Shown here in pieces: positions 42,143 to 50,591 of a stretch of 64,000 bases of DNA. Position 1 is the first letter of the stretch, and every line of letters begins with the position of its first letter. The notes below the pieces were generated by a model that was not told the DNA's origin, did not search any database, and saw only the letters and a list, made by a program, of their open reading frames with translations. The position numbers were made by a program, and so were the translations under genes. The stretch is from DATBLY01 sp963705545. GTDB taxonomy: Bacteria > Actinomycetota > UBA4738 > HRBIN12. The stretch spans positions 62,001 through 126,000 of the forward strand of contig CAVPJX010000004.1 in NCBI GenBank assembly GCA_963705545.1, given 5' to 3'.

Positions 42143-42222
42143 GCGCGTTCGCTGCTTGAGCCGGGCCCCGAGCCGGGCGACGATAGGCGCTCGGCCGCGC
42201 GTGGTCGCGGCCGGGCCCCGAG

Positions 42223-42783
42223 ATGAAGAAACGCGTCGTCCGTGCGGAGGAGTTCGAGGTCGTCGACGCCGGCGGCAACGTCCGCGTGCGGATCGGCCTG
42301 TCCGCGGACGAGGCGCCGTTCTTCTCCCTCCTCGATCCCGGCGGACAGGTCCGCGCCCGGTTCGGGCTCTCCGAGGACGGCTCGGCCGGCCTCGCGATCG
42401 GCGACGAGAACGGCAAGGTGCGCGCGACGCTCGGGCTGTCGTCCGACGGCTCGGCGAGCCTCGCGTTCGGCGACAAGAACGGCCGGATCCGCGCGAAGTT
42501 CGGGCTGGCGCCCGAGGCGTCGCCCACGATGGGGATGCAGGTCCGCGAGGGGGAGCTGACGCAGGTCTACAGCCTCGCCGAGCAGGGGTCGCCGACGATC
42601 GGGCTCTACGACCGGGCCGGCAAGGTGCGCGTCCGACTCGGGCTCGCGGCCGAGGGCTCGCCGATCCTGCGCCTGCTGGACGTGGACGGCGACCTGCGCG
42701 GCGTCGTCGGCCTGGCGTCGGACGGCAGCGCGTTCGTGCAGTTCATGGACGAGGCGAAGCAGCCCACCTGGACGATGCGATGA
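42223..42783 (+). CDS. Seven-fold 23-residue repeat protein (probable beta-solenoid)
   Basis: A 186-residue protein made almost wholly of seven tandem 23-residue repeats from residue 12 on. Typical units are SLLDPGGQVRARFGLSEDGS and AIGDENGKVRATLGLSSDGS, each about D..G.vRa.lGL..dGs..l. The regular pattern and turn glycines predict a beta-helix or similar solenoid. The fourth and fifth copies are most diverged. There is no signal peptide, so it is cytosolic unless exported otherwise. It overlaps the MauD-like gene by 4 nt and so belongs to that operon. Function unknown; an organising or binding scaffold is conceivable. Confidence 0.75.
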   Translation: MKKRVVRAEEFEVVDAGGNVRVRIGLSADEAPFFSLLDPGGQVRARFGLSEDGSAGLAIGDENGKVRATLGLSSDGSASLAFGDKNGRIRAKFGLAPEASPTMGMQVREGELTQVYSLAEQGSPTIGLYDRAGKVRVRLGLAAEGSPILRLLDVDGDLRGVVGLASDGSAFVQFMDEAKQPTWTMR

Positions 42784-43289
42784 GCGGGTGGTGGGCGGCG
42801 GCGTTCGTCGCGCAGTGGCTGCTGGTGATCGCGCTCGCGATCGTCGTCGTCGCCCTCGCGCGACAGGTCGGCGTGCTGCATCTGCGCCTCGGTCCCCGTG
42901 GCGCGCTCGAGATCGACACGGAAGGGCCACCGCTCGGTGAGGCGCCGCCGGCGCTGCCGGCGACCGGGACCGACGGGCGACGGGTGCTGGTCGGCGGGCC
43001 CGGGCCCAAGCGGGTCGTGCTCTTCTCGTCGCCGACGTGCCCGGTCTGCGAGGAGGTCGCGCCCGGGATCCCGGCCGCCGCGGCGGCCGCGCGGCTCACG
43101 CCTCAGGTCCTGCACGATCCCGAGCTCGAGCGTGCCCTCGACGTGCCGGGGACGCCGTACGTGATGGTCCTCGACGAGCTCGGCGTCGTGCGCGCCAAGG
43201 GGACCGTGAACAACCTCGAGCAGGTGGAAGGCCTGATCGATACCGCCCTGGCGAGGATCGAGGAGGAGCCGGAGCGCTGGGCGAGCTGA
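42780..43289 (+). CDS. mauD: MauD-like membrane thioredoxin
   Basis: A 169-residue protein with one N-terminal helix (residues 8-27) and a thioredoxin-like domain facing outside. RQVGVLHLRLGPRGALEIDT is characteristic of MauD, the accessory protein needed for disulfides in methylamine dehydrogenase light chain. The redox pair is CPVC at 87-90 in FSSPTCPVCEEV, with a cis-proline in VPGTPYVMVLDE. It overlaps the repeat-protein gene upstream and the Cys-rich target downstream. Confidence 0.82.
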   Translation: MSGWWAAAFVAQWLLVIALAIVVVALARQVGVLHLRLGPRGALEIDTEGPPLGEAPPALPATGTDGRRVLVGGPGPKRVVLFSSPTCPVCEEVAPGIPAAAAAARLTPQVLHDPELERALDVPGTPYVMVLDELGVVRAKGTVNNLEQVEGLIDTALARIEEEPERWAS

Positions 43290-43813
43290 CCCCCGTCGAG
43301 CGCGCCGAGCGTGCCCTCGCCCGGCGGACCAGTCGCCGGAGCTTCCTGGGTCGGCTCGGCCGCGGCGTCGTCGCCCTCGCGGGCGGCGGGCTCGTCGCGA
43401 CCGCCCTCGCGCCCGGCCGCGCGTCCGCGCACCACATCTGCGGCCACACGTACACGACGGGCTCGTGCCCGCATCCGTACACGCCGCTGTCGCGGACGGA
43501 CCGCTACGGGTGGCCGATCCACCCCCTCTACGGCTATCCGGTCGACGACGCCGGGGACGCCTACACGGACCCGGACACGCAGATCCGGCACAAGACCTGT
43601 GAGCAGCTGGTGCCGATGAAGTACGACTTCGTGAAGGACCCTCGGTACGGCGGGGGCTGGACGCGCTGCTGCGACAACCGGCTGCGTCACATCCAGGACT
43701 GCTGCTCGTCCTCGACGATCCGGATCAACGGGGACTACTCCGTGACGGGCTACTGCCCGCGACGGCTACGCGTGTTCTGCATCACGTACCGGGAGCTCGA
43801 TCGCGCGTGCTAG
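43286..43813 (+). CDS. Tat-exported Cys-rich protein resembling methylamine dehydrogenase light chain
   Basis: A 175-residue exported protein. The Tat signal is RRTSRRSFLGRLGRG with cleavage after GRASA (residue 48). The mature part has ten cysteines (52, 61, 105, 128, 129, 139, 140, 157, 165, 175) and tryptophans at 76 and 125. MauA of methylamine dehydrogenase is a Tat-exported, disulfide-dense protein whose two tryptophans form the TTQ cofactor; the resemblance here is in size, Cys pattern and the flanking MauD and MauE genes. The second TTQ tryptophan position appears to be Phe (RVFC), so cofactor formation is doubtful. No standard start exists; CTG at 43286 overlaps the mauD stop like an ATGA junction. 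Confidence 0.6.
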   Translation: MTPVERAERALARRTSRRSFLGRLGRGVVALAGGGLVATALAPGRASAHHICGHTYTTGSCPHPYTPLSRTDRYGWPIHPLYGYPVDDAGDAYTDPDTQIRHKTCEQLVPMKYDFVKDPRYGGGWTRCCDNRLRHIQDCCSSSTIRINGDYSVTGYCPRRLRVFCITYRELDRAC

Positions 43814-43884
43814 GCGTCGCGATCGTCGGCTCGCTGGTGATCGCGTCGTCGATCGCCGGATGGTCGGCCCGGTTCGGTCCCTGA
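43807..43884 (+). CDS. Possible 25-residue membrane peptide
   Basis: A GTG frame overlapping the end of the Cys-rich gene reads MLGVAIVGSLVIASSIAGWS then ARFGP. It is one helix long and fills the space to the MauE gene. Evidence is limited to hydrophobicity and coupling. Confidence 0.25.
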   Translation: MLGVAIVGSLVIASSIAGWSARFGP

Positions 43885-43893
43885 GGCCTGTCG

Positions 43894-45063
43894 ATGGTCG
43901 AGACCATCACCCCCGTCGTGCACGGGGGACGCGGCAGGTGGCTGGGCGCGCTGGCGCTGCACACCCTGGGCGCGACCGCGACGGCCGCGGCGTTCGGCGC
44001 CGCGCTGGGAGCGGCCGGGGCCCTGCTCGGCGCGCCCTTCGGGCGCGCCGGCCTGATCTCGCTGGCGATCCTCGCCGCCGCGTACGCGGCGGCCGAGCTC
44101 TCGGGTCTGCGGGTCCCCGTCCCGCAGCTCCGCCGGCAGGTCCCGGACTGGTGGCGCACGTTCTTCGGCCGGCCCGTCGCTGCGGCCCTGTACGGGGCCG
44201 GACTCGGGATCGGCTTCTTCACGTACCTGGCCCACGGCACGCTCGTGGTCGTGGCCGGCGCCGCCTTCGCCGGTGGGCGTCCGGCGCTCGGGGCGGTGCT
44301 CCTGGCGCCGTTCGGCCTGGTCCGGGGCCTCTCGGCGGCGTCGGCCTGGGACGCCACCTCGCCGGAACGCGGGCGGGCGCTCGTCGATCGGCTCGCCGCG
44401 ATCCCGGACCGGTGGCGCCGCGTCGCGAACGGCGCGGTTCTGGTGGTCGCGGCATCCCTCGCGGCCGCGGCCGCGGTGGTCGGCTCGCCGGGCGGCTGGT
44501 GGGAGCTCGGCGCCGCCGCGCTCGCGCTGGTGTTCGCCTGGGCCGCCGCAGCGAAGCTCCTGGCACCGCGACGGTGGCGGCGTGCGCTCGACGCGCACGC
44601 GTTGCCGGGGCCGGTCCGGAGGGTCGCGCGCTGGGGCGTGCCGACCGCGGAGGCGCTCGTCCCGGCGCTGGTCGTGCTCGGACGACCGCGCGCCGCCACG
44701 CTCTGGGCGCTGGCACTCGCGGGGGCGTTCACCCTCGAGCTCCTGCGGATCCGGCACCGGGCGGACGGGCGGGTGCCGTGCGGGTGCTTCGGGGCCCGCT
44801 CGACGGTGCGGATCTCCACCGCGATCCTGCGGAACGCGGCGCTCGCCGCCGTCGCGGTCCTGATGGCGATCCGCGGCCCCGAAGGCGATCCGCTCGGGTG
44901 GCCGGGGGCCCCCGCGGCTCCGGATCTGGTGCCGTTCGCGCTCGTCCTCGGGTCGATCGTCGCCGCGGGTGTCCTCGTGTGGCGCGCGGTCGCGTGGCTC
45001 GTGCCGGGCCTCACGTCCGACGACCCGCGCTCATCCGCGACGACCGGCTGGAGGGGTGCATGA
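43894..45063 (+). CDS. MauE-type redox membrane protein with extra N-terminal membrane domain
   Basis: A 389-residue polytopic protein. Residues ~195-320 match MauE/DoxX-like redox membrane proteins: LALVFAWAAAAKLLAPRRWR, then ALDAHALPGPVRRVARWG, VPTAEALVPALVVLG and the cysteine motif VPCGCFGARS (CGC at 296-298) with STAILRNAAL. The first ~190 residues form a separate helical domain (IGFFTYLAHGTLVVVAGAAF) recalling CcdA-like electron carriers, but without the usual cysteines. MauE works with MauD in light-chain maturation. A helix and a short tail end the protein, and it overlaps the next gene by 4 nt. Confidence 0.78.
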   Translation: MVETITPVVHGGRGRWLGALALHTLGATATAAAFGAALGAAGALLGAPFGRAGLISLAILAAAYAAAELSGLRVPVPQLRRQVPDWWRTFFGRPVAAALYGAGLGIGFFTYLAHGTLVVVAGAAFAGGRPALGAVLLAPFGLVRGLSAASAWDATSPERGRALVDRLAAIPDRWRRVANGAVLVVAASLAAAAAVVGSPGGWWELGAAALALVFAWAAAAKLLAPRRWRRALDAHALPGPVRRVARWGVPTAEALVPALVVLGRPRAATLWALALAGAFTLELLRIRHRADGRVPCGCFGARSTVRISTAILRNAALAAVAVLMAIRGPEGDPLGWPGAPAAPDLVPFALVLGSIVAAGVLVWRAVAWLVPGLTSDDPRSSATTGWRGA

Positions 45064-45695
45064 GGCGACCGCGCGGCCTCGTCCCCGTCGCGGCGTCCGC
45101 GCTGACGATCGCGCTGGTGAGTGCGGCCCTCGCCCGCGTGCCGGTCGAGCTCGAGGACCCGAACGACACGCGCGGCCCGATGGACGTGCTCACCGTCACG
45201 TTCGACGCGGCCGACCGGCCGACGTGGACCGTCGCGCTGGAGCAGCCGTGGCGCGACCGCGCGACGTGGGACCGCGCGTACGTGTTCGTCTACCTGGATG
45301 TCATCGGCGATCCGCGAGGCGATCTCTACGCGATCGTACGGTCGACCGGGAGCGAGATCACCGGGTCCCTGTGGCGCGACCCGAAGCACGGGAACGACAT
45401 CCGTGTGCGACCGCTCGAGGTCCTGTGGCGTTCGCCGAAGGAGATCGCGCTCACGATCCCGCTGGGGGCCATGGACGTTGGCGCGTTCCGCTCGATCTAT
45501 CGCTGGTGGGTCGTGACCACGTTCACCGGGAAGGTGTGCAGGCGGACGTGCATCGACCGGGCTCCGGACGAGGGCGCGATCGAACAACCGCTGCCCGGGG
45601 TGAGCCCGACGCCGACCCCGACGGGCACCCCCACGACGACCCCCACGACGACCCCGACGGGAACCCCCACGATGACCCCGTCTCCCACGACCTGA
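45060..45695 (+). CDS. Secreted protein with C-terminal Pro-Thr repeats
   Basis: A 211-residue protein with a signal peptide (RGLVPVAASALTIALVSAAL). The mature domain begins ARVPVELEDPNDTRGPMDVL and contains WRDRATWDRAYVFVYLDVIG; two cysteines sit in KVCRRTCIDR. The last ~30 residues are Thr-Pro repeats (TPTPTGTPTTTPTTTPTGTP), a wall-spanning or glycosylated linker type. ATG overlaps the MauE-like stop, so it is the last gene of the redox cassette. No enzymatic family recognised. Confidence 0.65.
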   Translation: MRRPRGLVPVAASALTIALVSAALARVPVELEDPNDTRGPMDVLTVTFDAADRPTWTVALEQPWRDRATWDRAYVFVYLDVIGDPRGDLYAIVRSTGSEITGSLWRDPKHGNDIRVRPLEVLWRSPKEIALTIPLGAMDVGAFRSIYRWWVVTTFTGKVCRRTCIDRAPDEGAIEQPLPGVSPTPTPTGTPTTTPTTTPTGTPTMTPSPTT

Positions 45696-45781
45696 CGCGA
45701 CCTCGCCGCCCGGCGTTCCTCCGGGGTCCCTACCGCTCCCCCCGACCCCGCCGCTAGGCTTCGCGCGACGGCGGAGGATGG

Positions 45782-47572
45782 ATGCGGCGCTCCACCAGCA
45801 GGATGACGAGGCTCCTGGCGACCCTCGCGGCCGTGGCCGCGACGGCCTCGGTCGCCCACGCGCAGACCCCGTCGCCCTCGACCGAGGAGGACCAGGTCCT
45901 GCGGGTCGGCGTCGTGTCGGACCTGATCACCGACAACCCCTGGGCCGTGAGCGCGGGGAGCGACTGGTCGGTCGTCACGGTCCAGTACGACATGCTCTTG
46001 AAGTTCGCGGACGAGGACCTGTCCCCGGCGCCGAGCCTCGCCGAGGGGTGCGAGCCGAGCGCGGACTACCTGACCTGGACCTGCACGCTCCGCGACGGCC
46101 TGACGTGGAGCGACGGCACGCCGCTCACGTCGCAGGACGTGGCGTTCACGTACCGGTTCGTGATCGACCACAAGATCCCGCAGTACCGGAGCTACTTCCC
46201 GTTCGACCCCGTCTTCGAGACGCCCGACGATCGCACCCTGATCTGGAAGGCGCAGAAGCCCACGTTCGCGCCGGACGTGCCGCCGTGGGTCTACATCGTG
46301 CCCGAGCACGTCTGGGCGAAGTACGACGACGCCGACCTGAAGACGATCAAGGGCGTGCCGAACACCCCGTCGATCGCGAGCGGGCCGTTCGTCCTGACGG
46401 AGTGGACACGCGGGCGCTCGTGGACGATGGAGCGCAACCCGTACTACTGGGGCGACCGGCCCACGCTCGACCGCATCGAGTTCCGCCTCTACACGAACAA
46501 CGAGGCGATGGTGCAGGCCCTGCGCAACGGCGAGATCGACTTCGCCGACGGGATCAAGCCGTCGCTGATCGCGACGCTCGATGACGCCCCCAACATCGAG
46601 GTGCAGCGCGTCGTGTCCGACTGGTGGCTGAACCTCGCGTTCAACTTCGGCGGCCAGAGCGACGCCGCCGATCCGCTGCCGGCCCTGCGAGACATCCGCG
46701 TGCGCCGGGCGATCGCGATGGCGATCGACAAGCAGGAGATCGCGGACGTCGTCTACCAGGGGACGGCCACGCCCGGCGACACGGTGATCCGTCCCGCCTC
46801 GGCGTTCTGGCACCTGGACATCCCGGCGGACCAGGAGCTGCCCTACGACCCCGAGGCGGCGGCCGCCCAGCTCGAGGAGGCCGGCTACGTCGACGCCGAC
46901 GGCGACGGGATCCGCGAGGACCCCGCCACGGGCGATCCGCTGCGCCTGCGGATGCCGGCGTCCGAGGACACGACGGGCGCGGTGGAGGCGGGCCAGCTGA
47001 TCGTCGGGTACCTCCGCACGATCGGGATCGACGTTCGCTTGGAGCCCGCCTCGGACGCGAAGATCAACGACTTCTGGGGCTCGGGCGACTTCGACGCGTA
47101 CATCTGGTACTGGAGCGGCGACCCGGATCCGAACTACCAGCTCTCGATCTTCACCTCGGGTCAATGCGGCGGGTGGAGCGACGGCTGCTGGGCCGACCCC
47201 GCGTACGACGCCCTGTATCAGGAGCAGCGCACGATCATGGACCGCGACGAGCGGTTGAAGGTCGTGCAGGAGGCGCAGCGGTACCTGTACGAGCAGCTGC
47301 CCGGCGTCGTGCTCGCCTATCCCGGGTGGTTGCAGGCCTACCGCACCGATCGCTACACCGGGTACGTGCCGGCCCCGGGCTCGGATGGATACCTGCTGCC
47401 CGGCTACAACTACGACTCCTACCTGGCGCTGCGTCCGGTGAGCACGACCGGCGCGGCGCCGGAGCCGGTCGGCCCGCCCGGCTGGGTGTGGGCGTCGTTG
47501 ATCGCCCTGCTCGCCGTGTGGTTGTTCGCGTGGTTGCGGCACGACCGCTGGCGGATCCAGATGGAGGCCTAG
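45782..47572 (+). CDS. Family 5 (peptide-type) ABC substrate-binding protein with C-terminal anchor
   Basis: A 596-residue exported binding protein. Signal: RMTRLLATLAAVAATASVAH, cut after AHAQ. SBP_bac_5 landmarks are LAEGCEPSADYLTWTCTLRD, GLTWSDGTPLTSQDVAFTYR, SGPFVLTEWTRG and RVRRAIAMAIDKQEIADVVY. Unlike usual lipoprotein forms it has no lipobox; a helix near the end (WVWASLIALLAVWLFAWLRH) anchors it. The ligand is unknown (oligopeptide, opine or similar). Confidence 0.85.
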   Translation: MRRSTSRMTRLLATLAAVAATASVAHAQTPSPSTEEDQVLRVGVVSDLITDNPWAVSAGSDWSVVTVQYDMLLKFADEDLSPAPSLAEGCEPSADYLTWTCTLRDGLTWSDGTPLTSQDVAFTYRFVIDHKIPQYRSYFPFDPVFETPDDRTLIWKAQKPTFAPDVPPWVYIVPEHVWAKYDDADLKTIKGVPNTPSIASGPFVLTEWTRGRSWTMERNPYYWGDRPTLDRIEFRLYTNNEAMVQALRNGEIDFADGIKPSLIATLDDAPNIEVQRVVSDWWLNLAFNFGGQSDAADPLPALRDIRVRRAIAMAIDKQEIADVVYQGTATPGDTVIRPASAFWHLDIPADQELPYDPEAAAAQLEEAGYVDADGDGIREDPATGDPLRLRMPASEDTTGAVEAGQLIVGYLRTIGIDVRLEPASDAKINDFWGSGDFDAYIWYWSGDPDPNYQLSIFTSGQCGGWSDGCWADPAYDALYQEQRTIMDRDERLKVVQEAQRYLYEQLPGVVLAYPGWLQAYRTDRYTGYVPAPGSDGYLLPGYNYDSYLALRPVSTTGAAPEPVGPPGWVWASLIALLAVWLFAWLRHDRWRIQMEA

Positions 47573-47594
47573 GCGCGGCGCGCCGGGCGGAGCC

Positions 47595-48560
47595 GTGGGG
47601 AGCTGGGGCTACGTCGCGCGGAAGGTGCTCGCCGCGATCGGGACGATCGCGTTCGTCCTGACGTTCAACTTCGTGCTGTTCCGGGTGATGCCGGGCGACC
47701 CGGTCGCGATCCTCGCGCGGAGCGAGCGCCTCACCGACGCGGACGTCGCCGCGCTCCGCGAGTCCTACGGGCTGGACGAACCGGTCTTGCGTCAATACGG
47801 GATCTACGTGCGACAGGTCCTCTCGGGCAACCTCGGCGTGTCCCTCCGCTCGCCCCAGACGGTGAGCTCGATGATCCAAGAGCGCGTGTGGCCCACGGTC
47901 CTGCTGGTCGGCCTGGGGACGCTGTTCGCCACGATGATCGGGCTCGCGATCGGGGTGAAGGGCGCGTGGCGTCGCCGGAGCCGGTTCGACCGGTCGACGC
48001 TGCTCGGCGGGCTCGTCCTGTACTCGATGCCCGAGGGCTGGCTCGGGATGCTCCTGCTGCTGGTGTTCGCCGGGACGCTCGGGTGGTTCCCGGCCGGCGG
48101 CTACGAGACGGGGGGCCTGACCGGGGTCGACCGCGTGGTCGACATCATGAACCACCTGTTCCTCCCGGTGCTGACGCTCACGCTCGGCTACGTGGGGGAG
48201 TACGCGCTCGTGATGCGGTCCTCGCTGATCGAGGTGATGGACGAGCCGTTCGTCGACACCGCGCGCGCGAAGGGGGTGCCCGACACCTGGGTCCGCCGGC
48301 ACCACGCCGTGCCGAACGCGCTGCTGCCGTCGTTCACGCTGATCCTGCTGAGCTTCGGCTTCGTGCTGGGCGGCTCGATCATCGTCGAGAGCGTGTACTC
48401 GTGGCCGGGTCTCGGCCTGCTCACCTACGACGCGATCCGTCAGCTCGACTACCCCGTGCTGCAGGGCGTGTTCCTCGTGACGAGCGCGGCGGTGATCTTC
48501 GTGAACCTGATCGCCGACCTGACGTACGGCTACCTCGACCCACGGATCCGGGAGGCGTGA
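47595..48560 (+). CDS. DppB-type ABC permease
   Basis: A 321-residue permease with six helices: ARKVLAAIGTIAFVLTFNFV, FRVMPGDPV, and the EAA-like loop VDTARAKGVPDTWVRRHHAV with PNALLPSFTL. IIVESVYSWPGLGLLTYDAI is the conserved DppB end. It follows the binding protein by 22 nt. No DppC partner or ATPase genes follow; the next gene is a PHP-domain protein coupled by TGATG. Confidence 0.87.
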   Translation: MGSWGYVARKVLAAIGTIAFVLTFNFVLFRVMPGDPVAILARSERLTDADVAALRESYGLDEPVLRQYGIYVRQVLSGNLGVSLRSPQTVSSMIQERVWPTVLLVGLGTLFATMIGLAIGVKGAWRRRSRFDRSTLLGGLVLYSMPEGWLGMLLLLVFAGTLGWFPAGGYETGGLTGVDRVVDIMNHLFLPVLTLTLGYVGEYALVMRSSLIEVMDEPFVDTARAKGVPDTWVRRHHAVPNALLPSFTLILLSFGFVLGGSIIVESVYSWPGLGLLTYDAIRQLDYPVLQGVFLVTSAAVIFVNLIADLTYGYLDPRIREA

Positions 48561-49522
48561 TGACGAGCGACGGGAACCCCTTCGCGGCCGACGGCGAGTG
48601 GCTGAAGGCCGCGCTGCACACGCACACGAAGCGCTCCGACGGCGACCTCGAACCCGTGGCGCACGTCCGCCACCACGAGTGGATGGGCTTCGACGTGTGC
48701 GCGATCACGGACCACTGGACGCTGACGGACGAGCCGTCCACGCCGCGGTGCCTCGTGATCACCGGGGCCGAGCTGGCCGTCGATCCGCTCGGGCCGGATC
48801 GGTTCACCGAGATCCTCGCGATCGGCATCGACGACATCCCCGAGGATCCGGGCGGTGACCGGCAGCACTGGGGTCCGATCGACGCCTACTACTTCAAGAC
48901 GTTCCCCGACCTGACGGCGGCCGGACGGCACATCGCCGCGCAGGGCGGCGTGTCGTTCGTCGCGCACCCGTACTGGAGCGGCTTGCCGCTCGAGACGCTC
49001 ACCGCCGCCGAGGACGTCGACGGGATCGAGCTCTTCAACTCGAGCGCCGAGCGCGAGAACGGCCGTGGCGACTCGTCGTACGTGTGGGATCAGGCGCTGG
49101 AGGCCGGCAAGCGGTTCTGGGGGTTCGCGACCGACGACTGCCACTACCCCGGGTTCGACATCGGCGGAGCGTGGACGATGGTGCGCGCCGCCGAGCGGAC
49201 CCAGGAGTCGGTGATCGAGGCGCTCCGGCGCGGGCACACGTACGCGTCGGCCGGGCCGACGATCGTCGACGTGGAGCTCGACGGGGACGAGCTCGAGATC
49301 GCGTGCAGCCCCGCCCGTTCGATCGTGCTGATGTCCCGCCACGAGACCGGGTGGGGGGTGCGGGCCGACGGACGGAACCGGATGGAGGACGCGCGGATCC
49401 TGGCGCGCGACGACCGCGGGTTCGTGACGCGCGCGCGGTTCTCCCCTCCCGCCGACCTGCCGTACCGGCGGTTCGTGGTGGAGGACGCGACCGGCGCGAA
49501 GGCCTGGACGAACGCGATCTGA
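48560..49522 (+). CDS. PHP-domain metal-dependent phosphoesterase
   Basis: A 320-residue PHP-fold protein with a complete metal site: LHTHTKRSDGD, CAITDHWTL, SFVAHPYWSG and GFATDDCHYPG. Such enzymes hydrolyse phosphate esters (histidinol-phosphatase, RNase AM or others); the substrate is not evident. It may process what the preceding transporter brings in, which is inference. Its C-terminal third (ELDGDELEIACSPARSIVLM) is a beta-rich appended domain seen in related PHP proteins. Confidence 0.82.
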   Translation: MTSDGNPFAADGEWLKAALHTHTKRSDGDLEPVAHVRHHEWMGFDVCAITDHWTLTDEPSTPRCLVITGAELAVDPLGPDRFTEILAIGIDDIPEDPGGDRQHWGPIDAYYFKTFPDLTAAGRHIAAQGGVSFVAHPYWSGLPLETLTAAEDVDGIELFNSSAERENGRGDSSYVWDQALEAGKRFWGFATDDCHYPGFDIGGAWTMVRAAERTQESVIEALRRGHTYASAGPTIVDVELDGDELEIACSPARSIVLMSRHETGWGVRADGRNRMEDARILARDDRGFVTRARFSPPADLPYRRFVVEDATGAKAWTNAI

Positions 49523-49604
49523 CCGACGCGCCGTCACGTGGCGATGGTGTGACGAAGCCTCGGCAAGGGCGTGGCCCGGGTTCCGCCGTGACGGCCGTGG
49601 GCCC

Positions 49605-49610
49605 TATCGT
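49605..49610 (+). promoter_or_regulatory. -10 element of a leaderless promoter
   Basis: TATCGT lies 6 nt before the ATG at 49617. Confidence 0.45.
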
Positions 49611-49616
49611 CGGCCG

Positions 49617-50269
49617 ATGTTGGCCCGCGTCGCCACCCTCGTCGCCGTGCTCGTCGCTCGCCGCACCGGTGGCGTGCGGAGCCACCGAGCCCGACCCGCC
49701 GGCCGGCTCGCGTCCCGTCGAGATCCCGGCCGGCGACGGCCGCTCGCTCGACGCCGTCGAGATCGGGTCCGGAGATCGGGTCGCGATCCTCTCGCACGGG
49801 GCGACCGGGACCAAGGAGGACTTCTACGAGGTCGCGCAGGTGTTCGCCGACGACGGCTGGCGCGCGATCGCCTACGACGCCGGCGACGATCGCGAGGCGG
49901 ACCTCGATGCGGTCGTGACGTACGCGCGCGACTCGCGGAGCGGAGACCGTGGTGCTGCTCGGGGGATCGCTCGGCGCGTCGCTCTCGATCGCGATGGCGG
50001 ACGAGCTCCGCGCCGATGCCGTCGTCGCGTTGTCGCCTCCGGCGTCGTCGTTCGGCGCCGGCGAGGCGGCCGGCTCGCTCGAGGCCCCGTTGTTCGTCGC
50101 GGTCGCCGAGGACAACGAGCCGTTCACGACGGACGTCCGCGCGATCGCCGAGGCCGCCGGCGTCGAGCCCGTGATCGTCAGCGGGAACGGCCACGGCACC
50201 GGGATGTTCGACGATCATCCCGACCTGATGGATCGGGTCGTGGCGTTCGCGGACGAGTCCACCGGCTGA
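49617..50269 (+). CDS. Lipoprotein alpha/beta hydrolase, two frameshifts
   Basis: About 216 residues after skipping single bases near 49656 and 49939. The restored signal reads MLARVATLVAVLV then LAAPVAC, a lipobox. The middle frame has VAILSHGATGTKEDFYEVAQ and WRAIAYDAGDDREADLDAVV; the last frame has ETVVLLGGSLGASLSIAMAD, in which GGSLG is the nucleophile elbow, and GNGHGTGMFDDHPDLMD supplies the histidine. Two breaks in 300 bases may mean decay rather than error. The substrate is unknown. Confidence 0.6.
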
Positions 50270-50279
50270 CGCGAACGGA

Positions 50280-50444
50280 TCAGGCCGCGATGCGGTCGAC
50301 CGAGCCGGTCGCGCTCGGCAGACCCTCGGAACCGTCGCCCGACTCGGACCGGATCGACATCCCGAGGAACCAGAAGTAGCCCGCGAGCAACCCGCTCGCG
50401 ACGACCGCGAACGTGAGCCACGTCAGGAACGCCACGATCACCAT
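50280..50444 (-). CDS. Small one-helix membrane protein
   Basis: A 54-residue protein: MVIVAFLTWLTFAVVASGLL then AGYFWFLGMSIRSESGDG. One helix with a polar Ser/Gly tail. GGAGGAGG (complement of 50453-50460) lies ~8 nt before the ATG on the minus strand. No family recognised; it fills the gap before tRNA-Ala. Confidence 0.55.
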   Translation of the reverse strand: MVIVAFLTWLTFAVVASGLLAGYFWFLGMSIRSESGDGSEGLPSATGSVDRIAA

Positions 50445-50591
50445 GTCGCTCACCTCCTCCTGCGGAGCCAACCTCACACCTGGATCTGGGAGGTTGGTGG
50501 GAACGCGCCGAAGGTCCGGTGAGAGTGTGTAAGGCGAGGACTTGCCGACGAGGCTCAGGGTCCGTCCGAAGGCATCGATAGACTCCTCAGC

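Noticed and set aside
43286..43813. A true TTQ-bearing methylamine dehydrogenase subunit
   Set aside because: No heavy-chain gene and apparent loss of the second crosslinking tryptophan; kept only as MauA-like.
45601..45690. Short direct repeats suggesting CRISPR or a satellite
   Set aside because: They encode the Thr-Pro tail of the secreted protein, are only 9-15 bp and have no spacers.
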